Positions 53,720 through 63,335 are shown, numbered from the stretch's first letter. The stretch: 64,000 bases of DNA from Paenibacillus barcinonensis (GCF_003217495.1 NZ_QJSW01000001.1:310001-374000), one strand, 5' to 3'. Notes: generated by a model from the letters alone, not told the origin. Program-made: numbers and translations.

Positions 53720-55126
53720 TTAGTTAGGCGTAGCAACTCCATTAGTGTTAATGCGAATACCTGGTGACATTTTTGCCATCTGCTCCAGCAGGAGACGGTT
53801 TGCTTCATCAAGCATCGGCACAGCTTGCCCCAAAGCCGCCTCATACGGGATCACTTTCATGCTGCAATTCGCGTCCCGACTGCAGCTTGCTTGAAACACA
53901 GCTGTCTTCCAGGTCTCTTCCGTAGTAGATCTTGTGAAAATGAAATTCCCCGTACTATATGCAATCCATTTACCTTTGTAGTTTTCAAGACCTTGTAACA
54001 CATGAGGATGACCACCTATAATCAGATCGGCTCCAGCATCCACAAACTCATGTGCCAGCCGTGTTTGATCTGCATTCGGGGTACTGACACGTTCTTCTCC
54101 CCAATGGGCCACTACGATGACCAGATCTGCCTTCTTCCGGGCCGTTCGAATCGCTTCAACCGCTCTTGTGGAATCATACGCTTCCGCCACCCCCGCCCGG
54201 TTCCCGTCAGCCTTCCAGCTTGCAACAGGGACAACCCGGCTGAAGCCAAGCAAGGCGATCTTCATGCCTTTACGATCGAAATAAGCGGGCTCGTAAGCCT
54301 CCGTGCCATTCATACCGGCACCGGTATGAGCAATGCCATATTGCTCAAGATATGTCAGCGTATCCACCAGACCCTCCACACCCTGATCCAGAATGTGATT
54401 GTTTGCGAGATTAACCGCATCAAATCCGGCTGCTGCCATAGCTTGCAAGGCTTTTGGTGACGATTTGTATACAAACGTTTTGTCTGCTGCGCTCGTTCCT
54501 CCATGAGTAACCGGCGTCTCCAGATTACCAATAGTTAGATCGTCATCCTTAAACATGGTGCCTAGCTTGGCGAAAGGATAATTGTAACCGTTCTTCTCCA
54601 GCAACTCCGCCACTTTACCGGAGAACTGAATGTCCCCTACAAAATGAATGGTAACATCCTTTGCCGGATCAGGAGCCTTGGTATTTCCGCTGTTTTCAGC
54701 CTTGCCTGAATTGCCTTGGCCCGAATCAGAAGGCTTCGCGCCTGCGTCTGTTTTGCCGCTGCTATTCTCTGACGGATCACTTGCACCGGATGCTGCCAAC
54801 TCATCTGTATTTCCAGTTTCTTCATCCGCCTTCCCATCTACAGGAGCAGCCTCCTCACCCGGTGTTTCAGCCGGAGCATCCTCAGGCTCACTGACTGCTC
54901 CGCCCCCCTGATTGTCTGTTGCCGAGGAGGACCCCTGTTCCTGCTGCTGTGCTACCTCTTGAGGAACCGACTTCCCTGACTGCTGTTCACTTGTGTTGAG
55001 GATGTAATACACACCGATCAGACCAATCGCCGCAACAAGCATAAGATTGATAACTCTGATCTTGACATTACGCGTACGTCTTGCTTTTTTCTTTTCTGAG
55101 CTTCGCTGCGATCTTGGGGGATACAT
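53720..55126 (-). CDS. CapA-family protein (poly-gamma-glutamate synthesis type)
   Basis: A 468-residue membrane-anchored metallophosphatase-fold protein. A basic cytoplasmic start (KKKARRTRN) and one membrane helix (about 25-44) lead to a 110-residue disordered linker rich in Ser, Gly, Glu and Pro, then the CapA domain (about 158-440) with FVGDIQFSG, GNLETPVT, NLANNHILDQG, VVAHWGEE and GGHPHVLQG, which hold the metal-binding Asp, Asn and His. No capB or capC is nearby, so capsule synthesis is doubtful; a stand-alone wall-related role is inferred. GGAGTGG precedes the ATG. Confidence 0.88.
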   Translation of the reverse strand: MYPPRSQRSSEKKKARRTRNVKIRVINLMLVAAIGLIGVYYILNTSEQQSGKSVPQEVAQQQEQGSSSATDNQGGGAVSEPEDAPAETPGEEAAPVDGKADEETGNTDELAASGASDPSENSSGKTDAGAKPSDSGQGNSGKAENSGNTKAPDPAKDVTIHFVGDIQFSGKVAELLEKNGYNYPFAKLGTMFKDDDLTIGNLETPVTHGGTSAADKTFVYKSSPKALQAMAAAGFDAVNLANNHILDQGVEGLVDTLTYLEQYGIAHTGAGMNGTEAYEPAYFDRKGMKIALLGFSRVVPVASWKADGNRAGVAEAYDSTRAVEAIRTARKKADLVIVVAHWGEERVSTPNADQTRLAHEFVDAGADLIIGGHPHVLQGLENYKGKWIAYSTGNFIFTRSTTEETWKTAVFQASCSRDANCSMKVIPYEAALGQAVPMLDEANRLLLEQMAKMSPGIRINTNGVATPN

Positions 55127-55265
55127 AAGCCACTCCTCTTCTTTACAAACAAATCCATTTGCATACCATTATATCAAGCATATTCTGGATGTGCATCTTT
55201 CCTTTTAAATGTTCCTTCATATCAATAAATCCGATTTCAATCTAAGGGTCAATCATAACAAAGAA

Positions 55266-55303
55266 GCCGCCTCTGCTGTAGATTCTGCTACATTAGAGAC
55301 GGC
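55266..55303 (-). terminator. Possible terminator of the haem operon
   Basis: GCCG-CTCT-TGTAG pairs with CTACA-AGAG-CGGC with small mismatches; CTTCTTTGTT follows on the minus strand, a moderate T-run, 33 bp past the last hem gene. Confidence 0.6.
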
Positions 55304-55335
55304 ATATTGCATACACGTATTAACGATCTATGCCT

Positions 55336-56760
55336 TTAATTCGCATTAAGCTGCGTCGCTGCCTGTATAGACATATCTTTTGCTTGTCGGATACAATCTG
55401 GCAGACCTACACCTTCATAACCAGCCCCCGCAATATAAACACCCGGAATGTTATGTCCAAGCTCTTTACGAAGGTCCGCAAGATGCTGGAGATGACCGAC
55501 AGGATACTGCGGCATGGATTTGCGTAATCTGGTAATCTCGGAGAAAATCGGACTTGCTTCAATGCCCATCGTTTCCCTTAGATCTTTCATAACAAGTTCC
55601 GTGAGTGCTTCATCGGGAAGCTCAACATTCTGTTCATCCCCCGAACGGCCAACATAACAGCGAAGCAGCACTTTATCATCCGGGCTGGTGTGAAGCCATT
55701 TGGTTGACGTCCATGTGCAGGCCGTAATGTTACGCCCCTCCTTGCGTGGCACAAGAAATCCCGAACCGTCAAAAACATGCTGAACCTCTTTTTTCTCAAA
55801 AGCCAGAACAACATTTGCTACCGAAACATAATTAATGGCATCCAGCGCCGATGTATCCACATGCGGCTTCAGCAATGGCGAGGCTACATACGTAGGAACG
55901 GTAACGACAACATCGTCCGCATCCAGCCACTCGCCATTGTCCAGCTCAACGCGATATCTTGCATCTTGCTGTTCTGATTTCTTCAAAGATCGCGCAGCGG
56001 TATTCAAGCGCTGTTCAACATCATGCAGTTCATGCACAAGAGCATGCACCAGACTTTGCAGCCCCTGGCGGAAGTTCAGAAAAGCACTGCGCTTTGTTCC
56101 AGTGTGTGTCTCGGTTGGCTTGCGCCCCGTCATCATACCCCGAATCAAGCTGCCATAATCCCGCTCTACCTCTCCAAACTGCGGGAAGGTAGCTTGCAGA
56201 CTAAGCTTGCGCATATCCCCTGCGTAAATACCAGCCAGAAGCGGCTCGGTCAGGTTCTCCAGCACCTCTGCTCCTAGTCTGCGCTCAATCATATAACCGA
56301 GTGATTCATCCTCTGTTGTGCGCTTGGGCGGAATGATAAAGTCCATCAACGCCCGCAGCTTGCCCGCCGGAGAAACAAGTCCACTTCTCAGAAAAGGCCT
56401 AAGCTCTGTCGGAATGCCGAGCACAAGCCCTGCCGGCATCGGATGAAGCTTGCCACGTTGCATGATGTATGTTTTTTTCGACTCCGGGTTCTGACTGACC
56501 AGCTCATGATCAATCTCCAGCTCCTTCGCCAGATCAATCATGGCTGTTTTACGAGCCAGGAAAGAGTCGGGGCCCTTCTCAATGACGAATCCGTCCCGGT
56601 GCAGCGTCTCAATCATCCCGCCCATAGATGAGCTTTTTTCGAGCAGGGTAATTGCTGGTTCCACGCCCGCTGCACGATAAAACTTGCGAATATAAAATGC
56701 CGCGCTGAGACCCGTAAGGCCTCCGCCGATAATAACGACACGCCGTTTCTTTTCTTCCAT
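55336..56760 (-). CDS. hemY: Coproporphyrinogen III / protoporphyrinogen oxidase
   Basis: FAD enzyme of the coproporphyrin-dependent haem route of Gram-positives (CgoX). The 474-residue protein starts with the dinucleotide motif VVIIGGGLTGLSAAFYI; GFVIEKGPDSFLARK near 60 and the C-terminal IPGVYIAGAGYEGVGLPDC close the FAD fold. It overlaps the hemH stop as TAATG, so translation is coupled. Gene order hemE-hemH-hemY is that of B. subtilis. It is the last gene of the operon. Confidence 0.93.
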   Translation of the reverse strand: MEEKKRRVVIIGGGLTGLSAAFYIRKFYRAAGVEPAITLLEKSSSMGGMIETLHRDGFVIEKGPDSFLARKTAMIDLAKELEIDHELVSQNPESKKTYIMQRGKLHPMPAGLVLGIPTELRPFLRSGLVSPAGKLRALMDFIIPPKRTTEDESLGYMIERRLGAEVLENLTEPLLAGIYAGDMRKLSLQATFPQFGEVERDYGSLIRGMMTGRKPTETHTGTKRSAFLNFRQGLQSLVHALVHELHDVEQRLNTAARSLKKSEQQDARYRVELDNGEWLDADDVVVTVPTYVASPLLKPHVDTSALDAINYVSVANVVLAFEKKEVQHVFDGSGFLVPRKEGRNITACTWTSTKWLHTSPDDKVLLRCYVGRSGDEQNVELPDEALTELVMKDLRETMGIEASPIFSEITRLRKSMPQYPVGHLQHLADLRKELGHNIPGVYIAGAGYEGVGLPDCIRQAKDMSIQAATQLNAN

Positions 56761-57710
56761 TAGTTATCAGACCCTTGCTGCCACTGGCTTATGATAGAGT
56801 CGCTTAATGTTTCCATGTATAAAGGATCACTATTAAGTGAGTCGATGCGCATCAGACGCATATCCATTTCCTTCGCAATCGCTTTGGCTTCAATGTCGAG
56901 ATCATACAGCACTTCCAAGTGATCCGACACAAAGCCAATCGGTGCCACAAGCACATCCTCCACCTGTTCACGCGAAAGCTCCTGCATCGTGTCCAGAATG
57001 TCTGGACCAAGCCATGGCTCAGCGGTACGTCCTGCACTTTGCCATGTAAACTGCCAGTTGGAAATGTCCACTCGGGAAGCGATCGCTTCAGAGGTTTCCA
57101 GAAGTTGATTCGGGTATGGATCGCCCATATCTACAATACGTGCCGGCAGACTGTGTGCGCTGAACAGCACCTTCACGTCCCCACGCTTGGCTCCCGCTTC
57201 CTCAAAAGCATCCAGCTTCGCGCTTACTCGTGCAGCAAGTGCCTGAATGAGCTTTGGATGCAAATGATAGCTTTCGATAAAGGACATGTGAATGCCATGC
57301 TCCTCGGCTTTTTCCCGTGCACGCTTGATATAGCTGCCCACACTCATCGTCGAGAAATGCGGGGCCAGCACGATGCCAATTGCGGTCTTGATACCGTCCT
57401 TTGCCATCTGCTCCACGCCATCCTCAATAAACGGATATGCATGCTTCAATCCTTGATAACAACGAAACTCAGTACCATTCCGGCGATCATCTTTCTCTAA
57501 TGTCTCCTGCAATGTTCTTACTTGATTATCCGTGTTCTCACGCAGCGGGAAGACACCGCCAACAATCGCTTCATACCGATCGGTCAATTCCTTCAATTGT
57601 TCCGGTTCAGGCGGCCGCCCTCTGCGGATATGCGTGTAATAGGCTTCAATGCTTTCCATATTTTCAGGTGTGCCATATGACATCACCAATACACCTACAG
57701 TATTAGTCAT
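56760..57710 (-). CDS. hemH: Coproporphyrin / protoporphyrin ferrochelatase
   Basis: Inserts ferrous iron into the porphyrin, a soluble 316-residue enzyme (CpfC in Gram-positives). Landmarks: VLVMSYGTPENMESIEAYY at the N-terminus, LAPHFSTMSVGSY near 120, the catalytic His in LFSAHSLPARIVD near 190 and Glu in GFVSDHLEVLYDLDIEA near 272. It lacks the Fe-S C-terminus of animal enzymes. GGAGTG precedes the ATG. The start overlaps the hemE stop by 8 nt. Confidence 0.95.
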   Translation of the reverse strand: MTNTVGVLVMSYGTPENMESIEAYYTHIRRGRPPEPEQLKELTDRYEAIVGGVFPLRENTDNQVRTLQETLEKDDRRNGTEFRCYQGLKHAYPFIEDGVEQMAKDGIKTAIGIVLAPHFSTMSVGSYIKRAREKAEEHGIHMSFIESYHLHPKLIQALAARVSAKLDAFEEAGAKRGDVKVLFSAHSLPARIVDMGDPYPNQLLETSEAIASRVDISNWQFTWQSAGRTAEPWLGPDILDTMQELSREQVEDVLVAPIGFVSDHLEVLYDLDIEAKAIAKEMDMRLMRIDSLNSDPLYMETLSDSIISQWQQGSDN

Positions 57711-58767
57711 TGCTTACCGTCACTCCCATCTTTAATGCTTCTGCTGAATATTCGTGAATATAAGCGGTTAGTTCTTTTAATTTATCTAGAGAAGCTTCAG
57801 GGAACAAACCATGTCCAAGATTAAAAATGTACCCCGGCTCCTTGATTCCTTCATCAATGATAACTCTGGCTTGTTCTTTAATTACTTCCATTGGTGCAGT
57901 AAGAATATACGGATCAAGATTGCCCTGCACTGCAAATTTGCCCCCGAGTCGTCTGCGACCTTCCGAAACAGAGACTCTCCAATCCAGCCCGATCACATTA
58001 GCCTGCAGTTCCTGCAGGGTTGGCAGCAATTCGCCAGAGGCTACGCCAGGGAAATAAATTTTCGGTACATTCAAATCGGATAATTCGGTAAAAATACGGG
58101 TAATCGTTGGCAGTACATACGTTTTGAAATCCTTGGGCGAGAGAGCACCTACCCAGCTGTCAAACAACTGAAATGCCTTACCGCCATTCGCGATATGGGC
58201 ACGGATATATGTAATGACCATATCACCAAGCTTCTGCATCAGCTTGTGCCAAACTTCCGGCTCGCTGTACATCATGGTTTTGGTTCGGATATACCCTTTG
58301 GAAGGCTGACCTTCAATCAGATAACTTGCAATTGTAAAAGGAGCCCCCGCAAACGTAATCAACGGAACATCGAGCTGCTTGTCCAGAATACGAATCGTTT
58401 CCAGAATGTGTGACAGATCACCTTCCACATCAATGGGACGCAGGCGATCTACGTCTGCCGCAGAACGAATGGGATTATCAATAACTGGTCCAATATTTTT
58501 GACGATGTCAAAATCGATGCCAAGCGAAGCAACCGGATTCATAATATCGGAATACAAAATAGCCGCATCCACGCCTAATTTCCGTACGGGCATGAGTGTA
58601 ACTTCAGCCGCCAGCTCAGGCTGCTGGCATATTTCTAGCAAGGAGTACTTTTCTTTGATTTTGCGATATTCGGGATCGTAGCGCCCAGCCTGACGCATGT
58701 ACCAAACCGGCAGACGATCTACCTGCTGTTTGAAACTTGCCCGAATCAAACGATCATTATAGCTCAT
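57703..58767 (-). CDS. hemE: Uroporphyrinogen decarboxylase
   Basis: Removes four carboxyls from uroporphyrinogen III to give coproporphyrinogen III. The 354-residue TIM barrel begins PVWYMRQAGRYDPEYR, the signature with the two substrate Arg, then AAILYSDIMNPVASLG with the catalytic Asp, FAGAPFTIASYLIEG and FNLGHGLFPEA with His. GGAGG precedes the ATG. First gene of hemE-hemH-hemY; glutamyl-tRNA reductase and early hem genes are not here. Confidence 0.95.
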   Translation of the reverse strand: MSYNDRLIRASFKQQVDRLPVWYMRQAGRYDPEYRKIKEKYSLLEICQQPELAAEVTLMPVRKLGVDAAILYSDIMNPVASLGIDFDIVKNIGPVIDNPIRSAADVDRLRPIDVEGDLSHILETIRILDKQLDVPLITFAGAPFTIASYLIEGQPSKGYIRTKTMMYSEPEVWHKLMQKLGDMVITYIRAHIANGGKAFQLFDSWVGALSPKDFKTYVLPTITRIFTELSDLNVPKIYFPGVASGELLPTLQELQANVIGLDWRVSVSEGRRRLGGKFAVQGNLDPYILTAPMEVIKEQARVIIDEGIKEPGYIFNLGHGLFPEASLDKLKELTAYIHEYSAEALKMGVTVSND

Positions 58768-58806
58768 ATTAAGAAGCCTCCAATAGTTTTTGGACTCATA
58801 ACTACC

Positions 58807-58835
58807 ATTATGCCCTTTTTAAAGAGCCGTAACAA
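58807..58835 (-). promoter_or_regulatory. Candidate promoter of the hem operon
   Basis: On the minus strand TTGTTA (58830-58835), 17 bp, CATAAT (58807-58812), about 40 bp upstream of the hemE ATG. The boxes match only partly. No PerR or Fur box was recognised in 58768-59089. Confidence 0.5.
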
Positions 58836-58994
58836 CCATTTGGGGATGTGTTCCAAGTGACAATACTATGACATTCGTTACACCCTCTTTTATATCATCG
58901 GTTTAGCCTGTCATCTATGTATTTGTAAACACCACCTTCAAGGATCATCGAGATTCCGTATTTGAAGTAATCATAGACACCTCTTCAATATGAC

Positions 58995-59008
58995 AATTGT
59001 GATATAAT
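58995..59008 (+). promoter_or_regulatory. Extended -10 promoter of the MFS efflux gene
   Basis: TGA-TATAAT (TATAAT at 59003-59008) is an extended -10 box; the -35 is poor. It lies about 80 bp upstream of the TTG start at 59090. The rest of 58836-58994 shows nothing recognised. Confidence 0.5.
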
Positions 59009-59089
59009 GAATGAATGGCTTTTTTTGAGAAACACAGATAAACTTCGCACCGAGAGTTGCAAAACATTTTGAAAGGAAGTGAAAGCACT

Positions 59090-60301
59090 TTGAAAACATG
59101 GAAAGTTAACCTCATTGTGCTTTGGTTCGGACAGTTTCTGGTCAATGCAGGTATGACCATGATTACCCCGTTTCTTTCGCTATTTCTCGCCAGAGATCTG
59201 GGCGTTGTAGGAGAGCATGAAATTGGCATCTGGGCCGGATTTATTTTCGCAGCCAATTTCTTCACCTCTTTTATATTTCAACCACTCTGGGGCAAGCTGT
59301 CCGATAAATACGGACGTAAAATCATGTTGCTTCGGTCCGGATTCGGAATGGCTATCGTTATCGCACTGATGGGCTTCGTGCAGAATCCGTGGCAACTCCT
59401 GTTATTACGTTTGTTAAATGGCACCATCTCCGGTTTCAATCCGGCGGCCGTTGCTCTGATCTCGGGCACGACGCCGAAGGATCGCATGGGCTTTGCCATG
59501 GGCATCAGTCAGTCCGGGCAGGTGGCAGGTACTATTCTGGGACCTCTGATCGGCGGCTTGCTGGCTGATGCAGTGGGATTTCGTCCTATTTTTTATATTA
59601 CGGGCGGGCTTATCTTTGTGGCTTCCATGCTAGCGATGTTTCTGGTACGTGAGAAATTTGACCGTCAACAAGCGGCCAAGCTACCGGATCAATCGGTTTT
59701 ATCCGGTCTGAAGGAGCTTAGTAAAGCACCTCAGCTGCCAGCATTGTTCGCCGTGACATTCCTGCTGCAATTTGCAATGATCAGCCCAATGTCACTCTTG
59801 CCTTTGTATGTGCAAAAGCTGCACGGAACCGCAGTGGACGTAGCCTTCTGGGCAGGAATGGTCGGTGCAGTCACAGGGCTGTCCAATATGGCCATGTCGC
59901 CTGTACTCGGAAAGCTCAGTGACCGCATTGGCTCACATAAGGTGCTGACCTTTTCCCTTATCGGCACTGGTCTGATGTTAATCCCGCAGGCCTTTGTTCA
60001 AAGCGTATGGCAGCTTATACTTGTTCGTTTCGTCATGGGTGTATTTATGGGCGGCTTGCTTCCGAGTGTAAATGCCTTGATTCGGGGATACACACCTGAC
60101 AGCATGATCAGCCGAGCCTTTAGCTTTAATACCAGTACTCTGGCACTGGGCAACATGCTGGGCGCGATCATCGGCGGATTTCTAGCCGGATTTATTGGTA
60201 TCGAGGGACTGTTTATCGTTTCTGGCGCTCTGTTGTTGCTTAATATGGTTTGGGTTCGACTCAAGCTGTACAAAAAACCAGTGCGGATAAGCGAATCGTA
60301 A
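59090..60301 (+). CDS. MFS drug-efflux-type transporter
   Basis: A 403-residue, twelve-helix MFS protein of the DHA1 type. Motif A is PLWGKLSDKYGRKIMLL near residue 72, repeated in the second half as SPVLGKLSDRIGSHKVL; the motif C-like glycine block is SGQVAGTILGPLIGGLLAD near 143. This fits a proton-driven multidrug or small-molecule exporter; the substrate is unknown. The start is TTG at 59090, with AAAGGAAG upstream. It is divergent from hemE. Confidence 0.88.
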   Translation: MKTWKVNLIVLWFGQFLVNAGMTMITPFLSLFLARDLGVVGEHEIGIWAGFIFAANFFTSFIFQPLWGKLSDKYGRKIMLLRSGFGMAIVIALMGFVQNPWQLLLLRLLNGTISGFNPAAVALISGTTPKDRMGFAMGISQSGQVAGTILGPLIGGLLADAVGFRPIFYITGGLIFVASMLAMFLVREKFDRQQAAKLPDQSVLSGLKELSKAPQLPALFAVTFLLQFAMISPMSLLPLYVQKLHGTAVDVAFWAGMVGAVTGLSNMAMSPVLGKLSDRIGSHKVLTFSLIGTGLMLIPQAFVQSVWQLILVRFVMGVFMGGLLPSVNALIRGYTPDSMISRAFSFNTSTLALGNMLGAIIGGFLAGFIGIEGLFIVSGALLLLNMVWVRLKLYKKPVRISES

Positions 60302-60315
60302 CCGAAAAATATATA

Positions 60316-60358
60316 AAAAGCCGCTTCAGCCTTAAATGGGCGTGAAAGCGGCTTTCTT
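60316..60358. terminator. Bidirectional terminator
   Basis: AAAGCCGCTT pairs with AAGCGGCTTT around an inner GCC/GGC; A- and T-runs flank it. It separates the convergent MFS and P450 genes. Confidence 0.85.
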
Positions 60359-60360
60359 TT

Positions 60361-61563
60361 TTATATGCGACGTGCGTTAAATTGAACAGGATATTCTTTT
60401 ACACCAAAGACAAAAGCGCTTTGAATCGGCTCCAGCTCTGTTTCAGAAACCAGTTGTATATGCTCTATGCGCTGGAGAAGTGTATGAAGTACAACTCTTG
60501 CTTCCAGACGAGCCAGCGGTGCGCCGAGACAGAAATGAATTCCGAATCCAAAGCCCATATGTCTGTTCGGCTTGCGATCTGTCACAAATTTATCCGCATG
60601 TTCAAACTGCGCAGCATCACGATTGGCTGCTCCCACCCAGGAGATAACCTGATCTCCCGCCTGAATCGTTTGCCCGTTTAATTCCACCGTCTCTCTGGCT
60701 ACACGTCCAATCGCTACAATTGGCGGATAATATCGCAGCGTCTCCTCCACGGCACTCGCAACTCTGTCCGGGTGTTCACGCAATTCGAGCTGAAGTTCGG
60801 GCTGCTCAGAGAGGATACGTACTGCGTTGGCAATCAGATTGGTGGTCGTTTCGTTGCCTGCGGCCAGCAGAAGAATACAGAAGTTTATAACTTCCTCTGT
60901 AGTAAGCTGCTGGCCTTCAATTTCCGCGGCCAGCAGCAAGGAAATGAGATCCTCCTGCGGCTCCGCCCGGCGCTGCTCCAGAATTGCTGCGAAATAGGTA
61001 TATAACTCCTGCATATTCCGCTGCTTCTCTTGGACCAGCTCCTGAAAAGCCTCTTCACTGTCATCCCGCGCACCTTTCACCAGCACATCCGACCAATGCT
61101 TGAACTCCCGGCGATCCGTAGCCGGAACACCGATCAGCTCAGCAATGACGATAACGGGCAGCGGCGTTGCGAGGTCATCAATCAGATTTATTTTTCCATT
61201 CGATAGATGCGGTGCCAGCAATTCATCCGTAATCTGCTGGATTCGCGGTGCCAGCGCTTCGATAGCCTTGGGAGTAAACGCCTGATTAACCAGATCACGC
61301 AGCTGCTTGTGCTTGGGCGGATCTGTGGTGAGCATGCTGGAACTCGTGCGGTTACGTTCGGAGGAAAACAGCTTTGGATTTTTCAACACATACTGCACAT
61401 CTTCATAACGAAACACATCCCAGCATTCACGATGCTCATCATATCGGACTGGAGTGTTCTCACGAAGCTCTGCATACACCTGGAAGGGGAATAATTGCCG
61501 TTCCTTGCTGTGCAATTCCCGAATCGGGATGTAGTTGGCATATTTTCGGGGCGCTTGTTTCAT
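60361..61563 (-). CDS. Cytochrome P450 (CYP109-like)
   Basis: A 400-residue soluble class I P450. The I-helix motif is LLLAAGNETTTNL, the ExxR is ETLRYYPP, and the haem-binding loop is FGFGIHFCLGAPLARLEAR with the proximal Cys at about 345. DPPKHKQLRDLVNQAFTP near 80 helps place it near CYP107/CYP109 enzymes such as B. subtilis YjiB, which oxidise fatty acids, terpenoids or steroids; the substrate here is not known. GGAGG 7 nt before the ATG at 61563 sets the start. No redox partner gene adjoins; a ferredoxin is at 19260. Confidence 0.92.
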   Translation of the reverse strand: MKQAPRKYANYIPIRELHSKERQLFPFQVYAELRENTPVRYDEHRECWDVFRYEDVQYVLKNPKLFSSERNRTSSSMLTTDPPKHKQLRDLVNQAFTPKAIEALAPRIQQITDELLAPHLSNGKINLIDDLATPLPVIVIAELIGVPATDRREFKHWSDVLVKGARDDSEEAFQELVQEKQRNMQELYTYFAAILEQRRAEPQEDLISLLLAAEIEGQQLTTEEVINFCILLLAAGNETTTNLIANAVRILSEQPELQLELREHPDRVASAVEETLRYYPPIVAIGRVARETVELNGQTIQAGDQVISWVGAANRDAAQFEHADKFVTDRKPNRHMGFGFGIHFCLGAPLARLEARVVLHTLLQRIEHIQLVSETELEPIQSAFVFGVKEYPVQFNARRI

Positions 61564-61719
61564 CGTGTTTCCTCCAATCAATATTATATATTTATTTACA
61601 TATTCGTTCTATATCATTATATACACAACTGGATGCGAATTCCAGCAAAGCAGTATAAATAAGACTTCTGGCCTAGCTTTCTGCTGCAAACGATTCCGAC
61701 GTTGTCGAAGATACATTTA

Positions 61720-61736
61720 TGTAATATTTCATTACA
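61720..61736. promoter_or_regulatory. GlnR/TnrA box, distal, between P450 and asparaginase genes
   Basis: TGTAA-TATTTCA-TTACA fits TGTNA-N7-TNACA exactly. On the plus strand it directly abuts a TATAAT at 61737-61742 and so would fill the -35/spacer region of a promoter there. It lies about 255 bp upstream of the asparaginase start and about 155 bp upstream of the P450 start. Confidence 0.7.
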
Positions 61737-61858
61737 TATAATGCATTAAAAATCTATAACTCTCTTCTTTCTCCTCAAAATCTCTCCTCAAAACAAATAA
61801 ACCTTTTTTAAAATTCGGCTGTTTTATCGGTAAAATAACCCTTTTTCTCTATTAAACT

Positions 61859-61886
61859 TTGAATGTAAACGTTATTACTATATCAT
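61859..61886 (+). promoter_or_regulatory. Candidate promoter of the asparaginase gene
   Basis: TTGAAT (61859-61864), 16 bp, TATCAT (61881-61886). Start of transcription would fall near 61893, immediately at the proximal GlnR/TnrA box. Confidence 0.5.
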
Positions 61887-61894
61887 CTATTGTT

Positions 61895-61911
61895 TGTTAT
61901 ATTAAATGACA
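61895..61911. promoter_or_regulatory. GlnR/TnrA box, proximal, upstream of asparaginase
   Basis: TGTTA-TATTAAA-TGACA fits TGTNA-N7-TNACA exactly. It sits at the predicted start of transcription, 80 bp before the start codon, where binding would repress. Confidence 0.75.
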
Positions 61912-61990
61912 TGAAATAAGATAATCTCAATCTACTTACATAAAAAAAGAGAATACCTAACACACATTTCACTTGAAGGAGCGTGTCATC

Positions 61991-63202
61991 ATGAAAAAAT
62001 CATCTTACCTTCGTCCTTGGGCCGTTTGGAGTACCGCTGCATTAACTGCCCTCACCCTATCCCTATCCCCTGTAGGGACGTACGCTGCCCAGGCGGCTAC
62101 CGTAGAAGTGAAGGGCACGACAGGCGCTGTTCAGCCTGCACCAACCACGCCAGCACGAAACACAACCATCCCGGCTGTGCCGGAATCCTCCAAACAATCC
62201 CCTCTCCCTAATGTGCTTGTCATCGGTACTGGCGGGACCATTGCCGGGAAATCCGAGGATTCCACCAGCTTCCAAAATTATAAGGCAGGCACACTGCTCA
62301 TTGCGGACATGGTCAAGGATTTGCCGGATAAGCAAAAAATTGCTGATGTTAGCACCTTGCAATTTGGCAACTCAGGCTCAGGCTCCTATTCCATGGCTGA
62401 CCTCTACGATTTGTCTCAAACAGTAGATAAAGCACTATCCCAATATGACAGCGTTGTGGTAACGACAGGCACAGATACAATGGAGGAAATTGCCTACTTC
62501 CTTGATATGACGGTTCAAAGTGACAAACCGGTTATCATTACAGGCTCTATGCGTCCATGGACGGTTATCGGCTCTGATGCCCAAGCAAACCTCTACAACG
62601 CCATCAAACTTGCAGGCAGTGGACGAACCAAATCCTTTGGCACCGTACTGATGCTTAATGATACGATTCAGCTTGCCCGTGGCGTAACCAAGACCAATGA
62701 CTACCGGACAGATACCTTTGAAACCCCGATGCTCGGCGCTGTCGGTTACATTGATGAGGAAAACATTCGAATCTATCGCGCTCCTGCACGCGCCATGAAA
62801 CCGGAGGGCACAGCGAAGCCTGTATTTGATCTAAGTAAAATCACCAAATCCGATCTCGCCAAGGTGGAGATTGCAATTTCCTATCAGGAAGCAGGCGGTG
62901 GAGCCATCGAGGGCTTTGTGAAAAGCGGAGTGAAGGGCATTGTCACCTCCGGCACAGGTGCAGGAGGCATCTCCAGAGCAATGGGACAAGCGCGCACCAA
63001 GGCGATTGAAGAAGGAGTTATTTTCGTAACCACTACCCGGACAGGCTCTGGCAGCGTCTATGGCGGCGGTAAGGGCATCATTGCCGGGGATAACCTCAGC
63101 CCGCAGCAAGCACGCATCCTGTTGATGCTCGGACTCTCCTTCAGTGATGATTTTGATACCATTAAAAAATGGTTTGAGACCTACGGCACACCACAGGTGT
63201 AA
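61991..63202 (+). CDS. Secreted L-asparaginase, type II
   Basis: Hydrolyses asparagine to aspartate and ammonium outside the cell. A signal peptide (about 1-36, cleavage after an AQA-like site) and a Pro/Thr-rich linker (about 45-68) precede the asparaginase core. The first catalytic Thr is in IGTGGTIAGK near 84, the second Thr-Asp in TTGTDTMEEIAYFLD near 158, with Ser-Met in TGSMRPW. The length of 403 residues includes the linker, which is absent from E. coli AnsB. The start at 61991 has GGAG 9 nt upstream. Two GlnR/TnrA boxes upstream suggest nitrogen control, as for B. subtilis ansZ. Confidence 0.92.
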   Translation: MKKSSYLRPWAVWSTAALTALTLSLSPVGTYAAQAATVEVKGTTGAVQPAPTTPARNTTIPAVPESSKQSPLPNVLVIGTGGTIAGKSEDSTSFQNYKAGTLLIADMVKDLPDKQKIADVSTLQFGNSGSGSYSMADLYDLSQTVDKALSQYDSVVVTTGTDTMEEIAYFLDMTVQSDKPVIITGSMRPWTVIGSDAQANLYNAIKLAGSGRTKSFGTVLMLNDTIQLARGVTKTNDYRTDTFETPMLGAVGYIDEENIRIYRAPARAMKPEGTAKPVFDLSKITKSDLAKVEIAISYQEAGGGAIEGFVKSGVKGIVTSGTGAGGISRAMGQARTKAIEEGVIFVTTTRTGSGSVYGGGKGIIAGDNLSPQQARILLMLGLSFSDDFDTIKKWFETYGTPQV

Positions 63203-63228
63203 GTCTACTAAACCCTCGCTATAAATGC

Positions 63229-63275
63229 GCCAAAAAAGCCGAAGCAGATATTTATCCTGTCTCGGCTTTTTTGGC
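63229..63275. terminator. Bidirectional terminator
   Basis: GCCAAAAAAGCCGA pairs with TCGGCTTTTTTGGC; T-runs follow on both strands. It ends the asparaginase gene and the convergent O-methyltransferase gene. Confidence 0.88.
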
Positions 63276-63335
63276 TGTTTTTTCTTTTCACGTTAAATTT
63301 CTACGAAATTGAGCTTTTCATTAAGTTTAGTTGAT

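Noticed and set aside
61864..61880. Third GlnR/TnrA box before the asparaginase gene
   Set aside because: The right half-site TACTA has two mismatches to TNACA.
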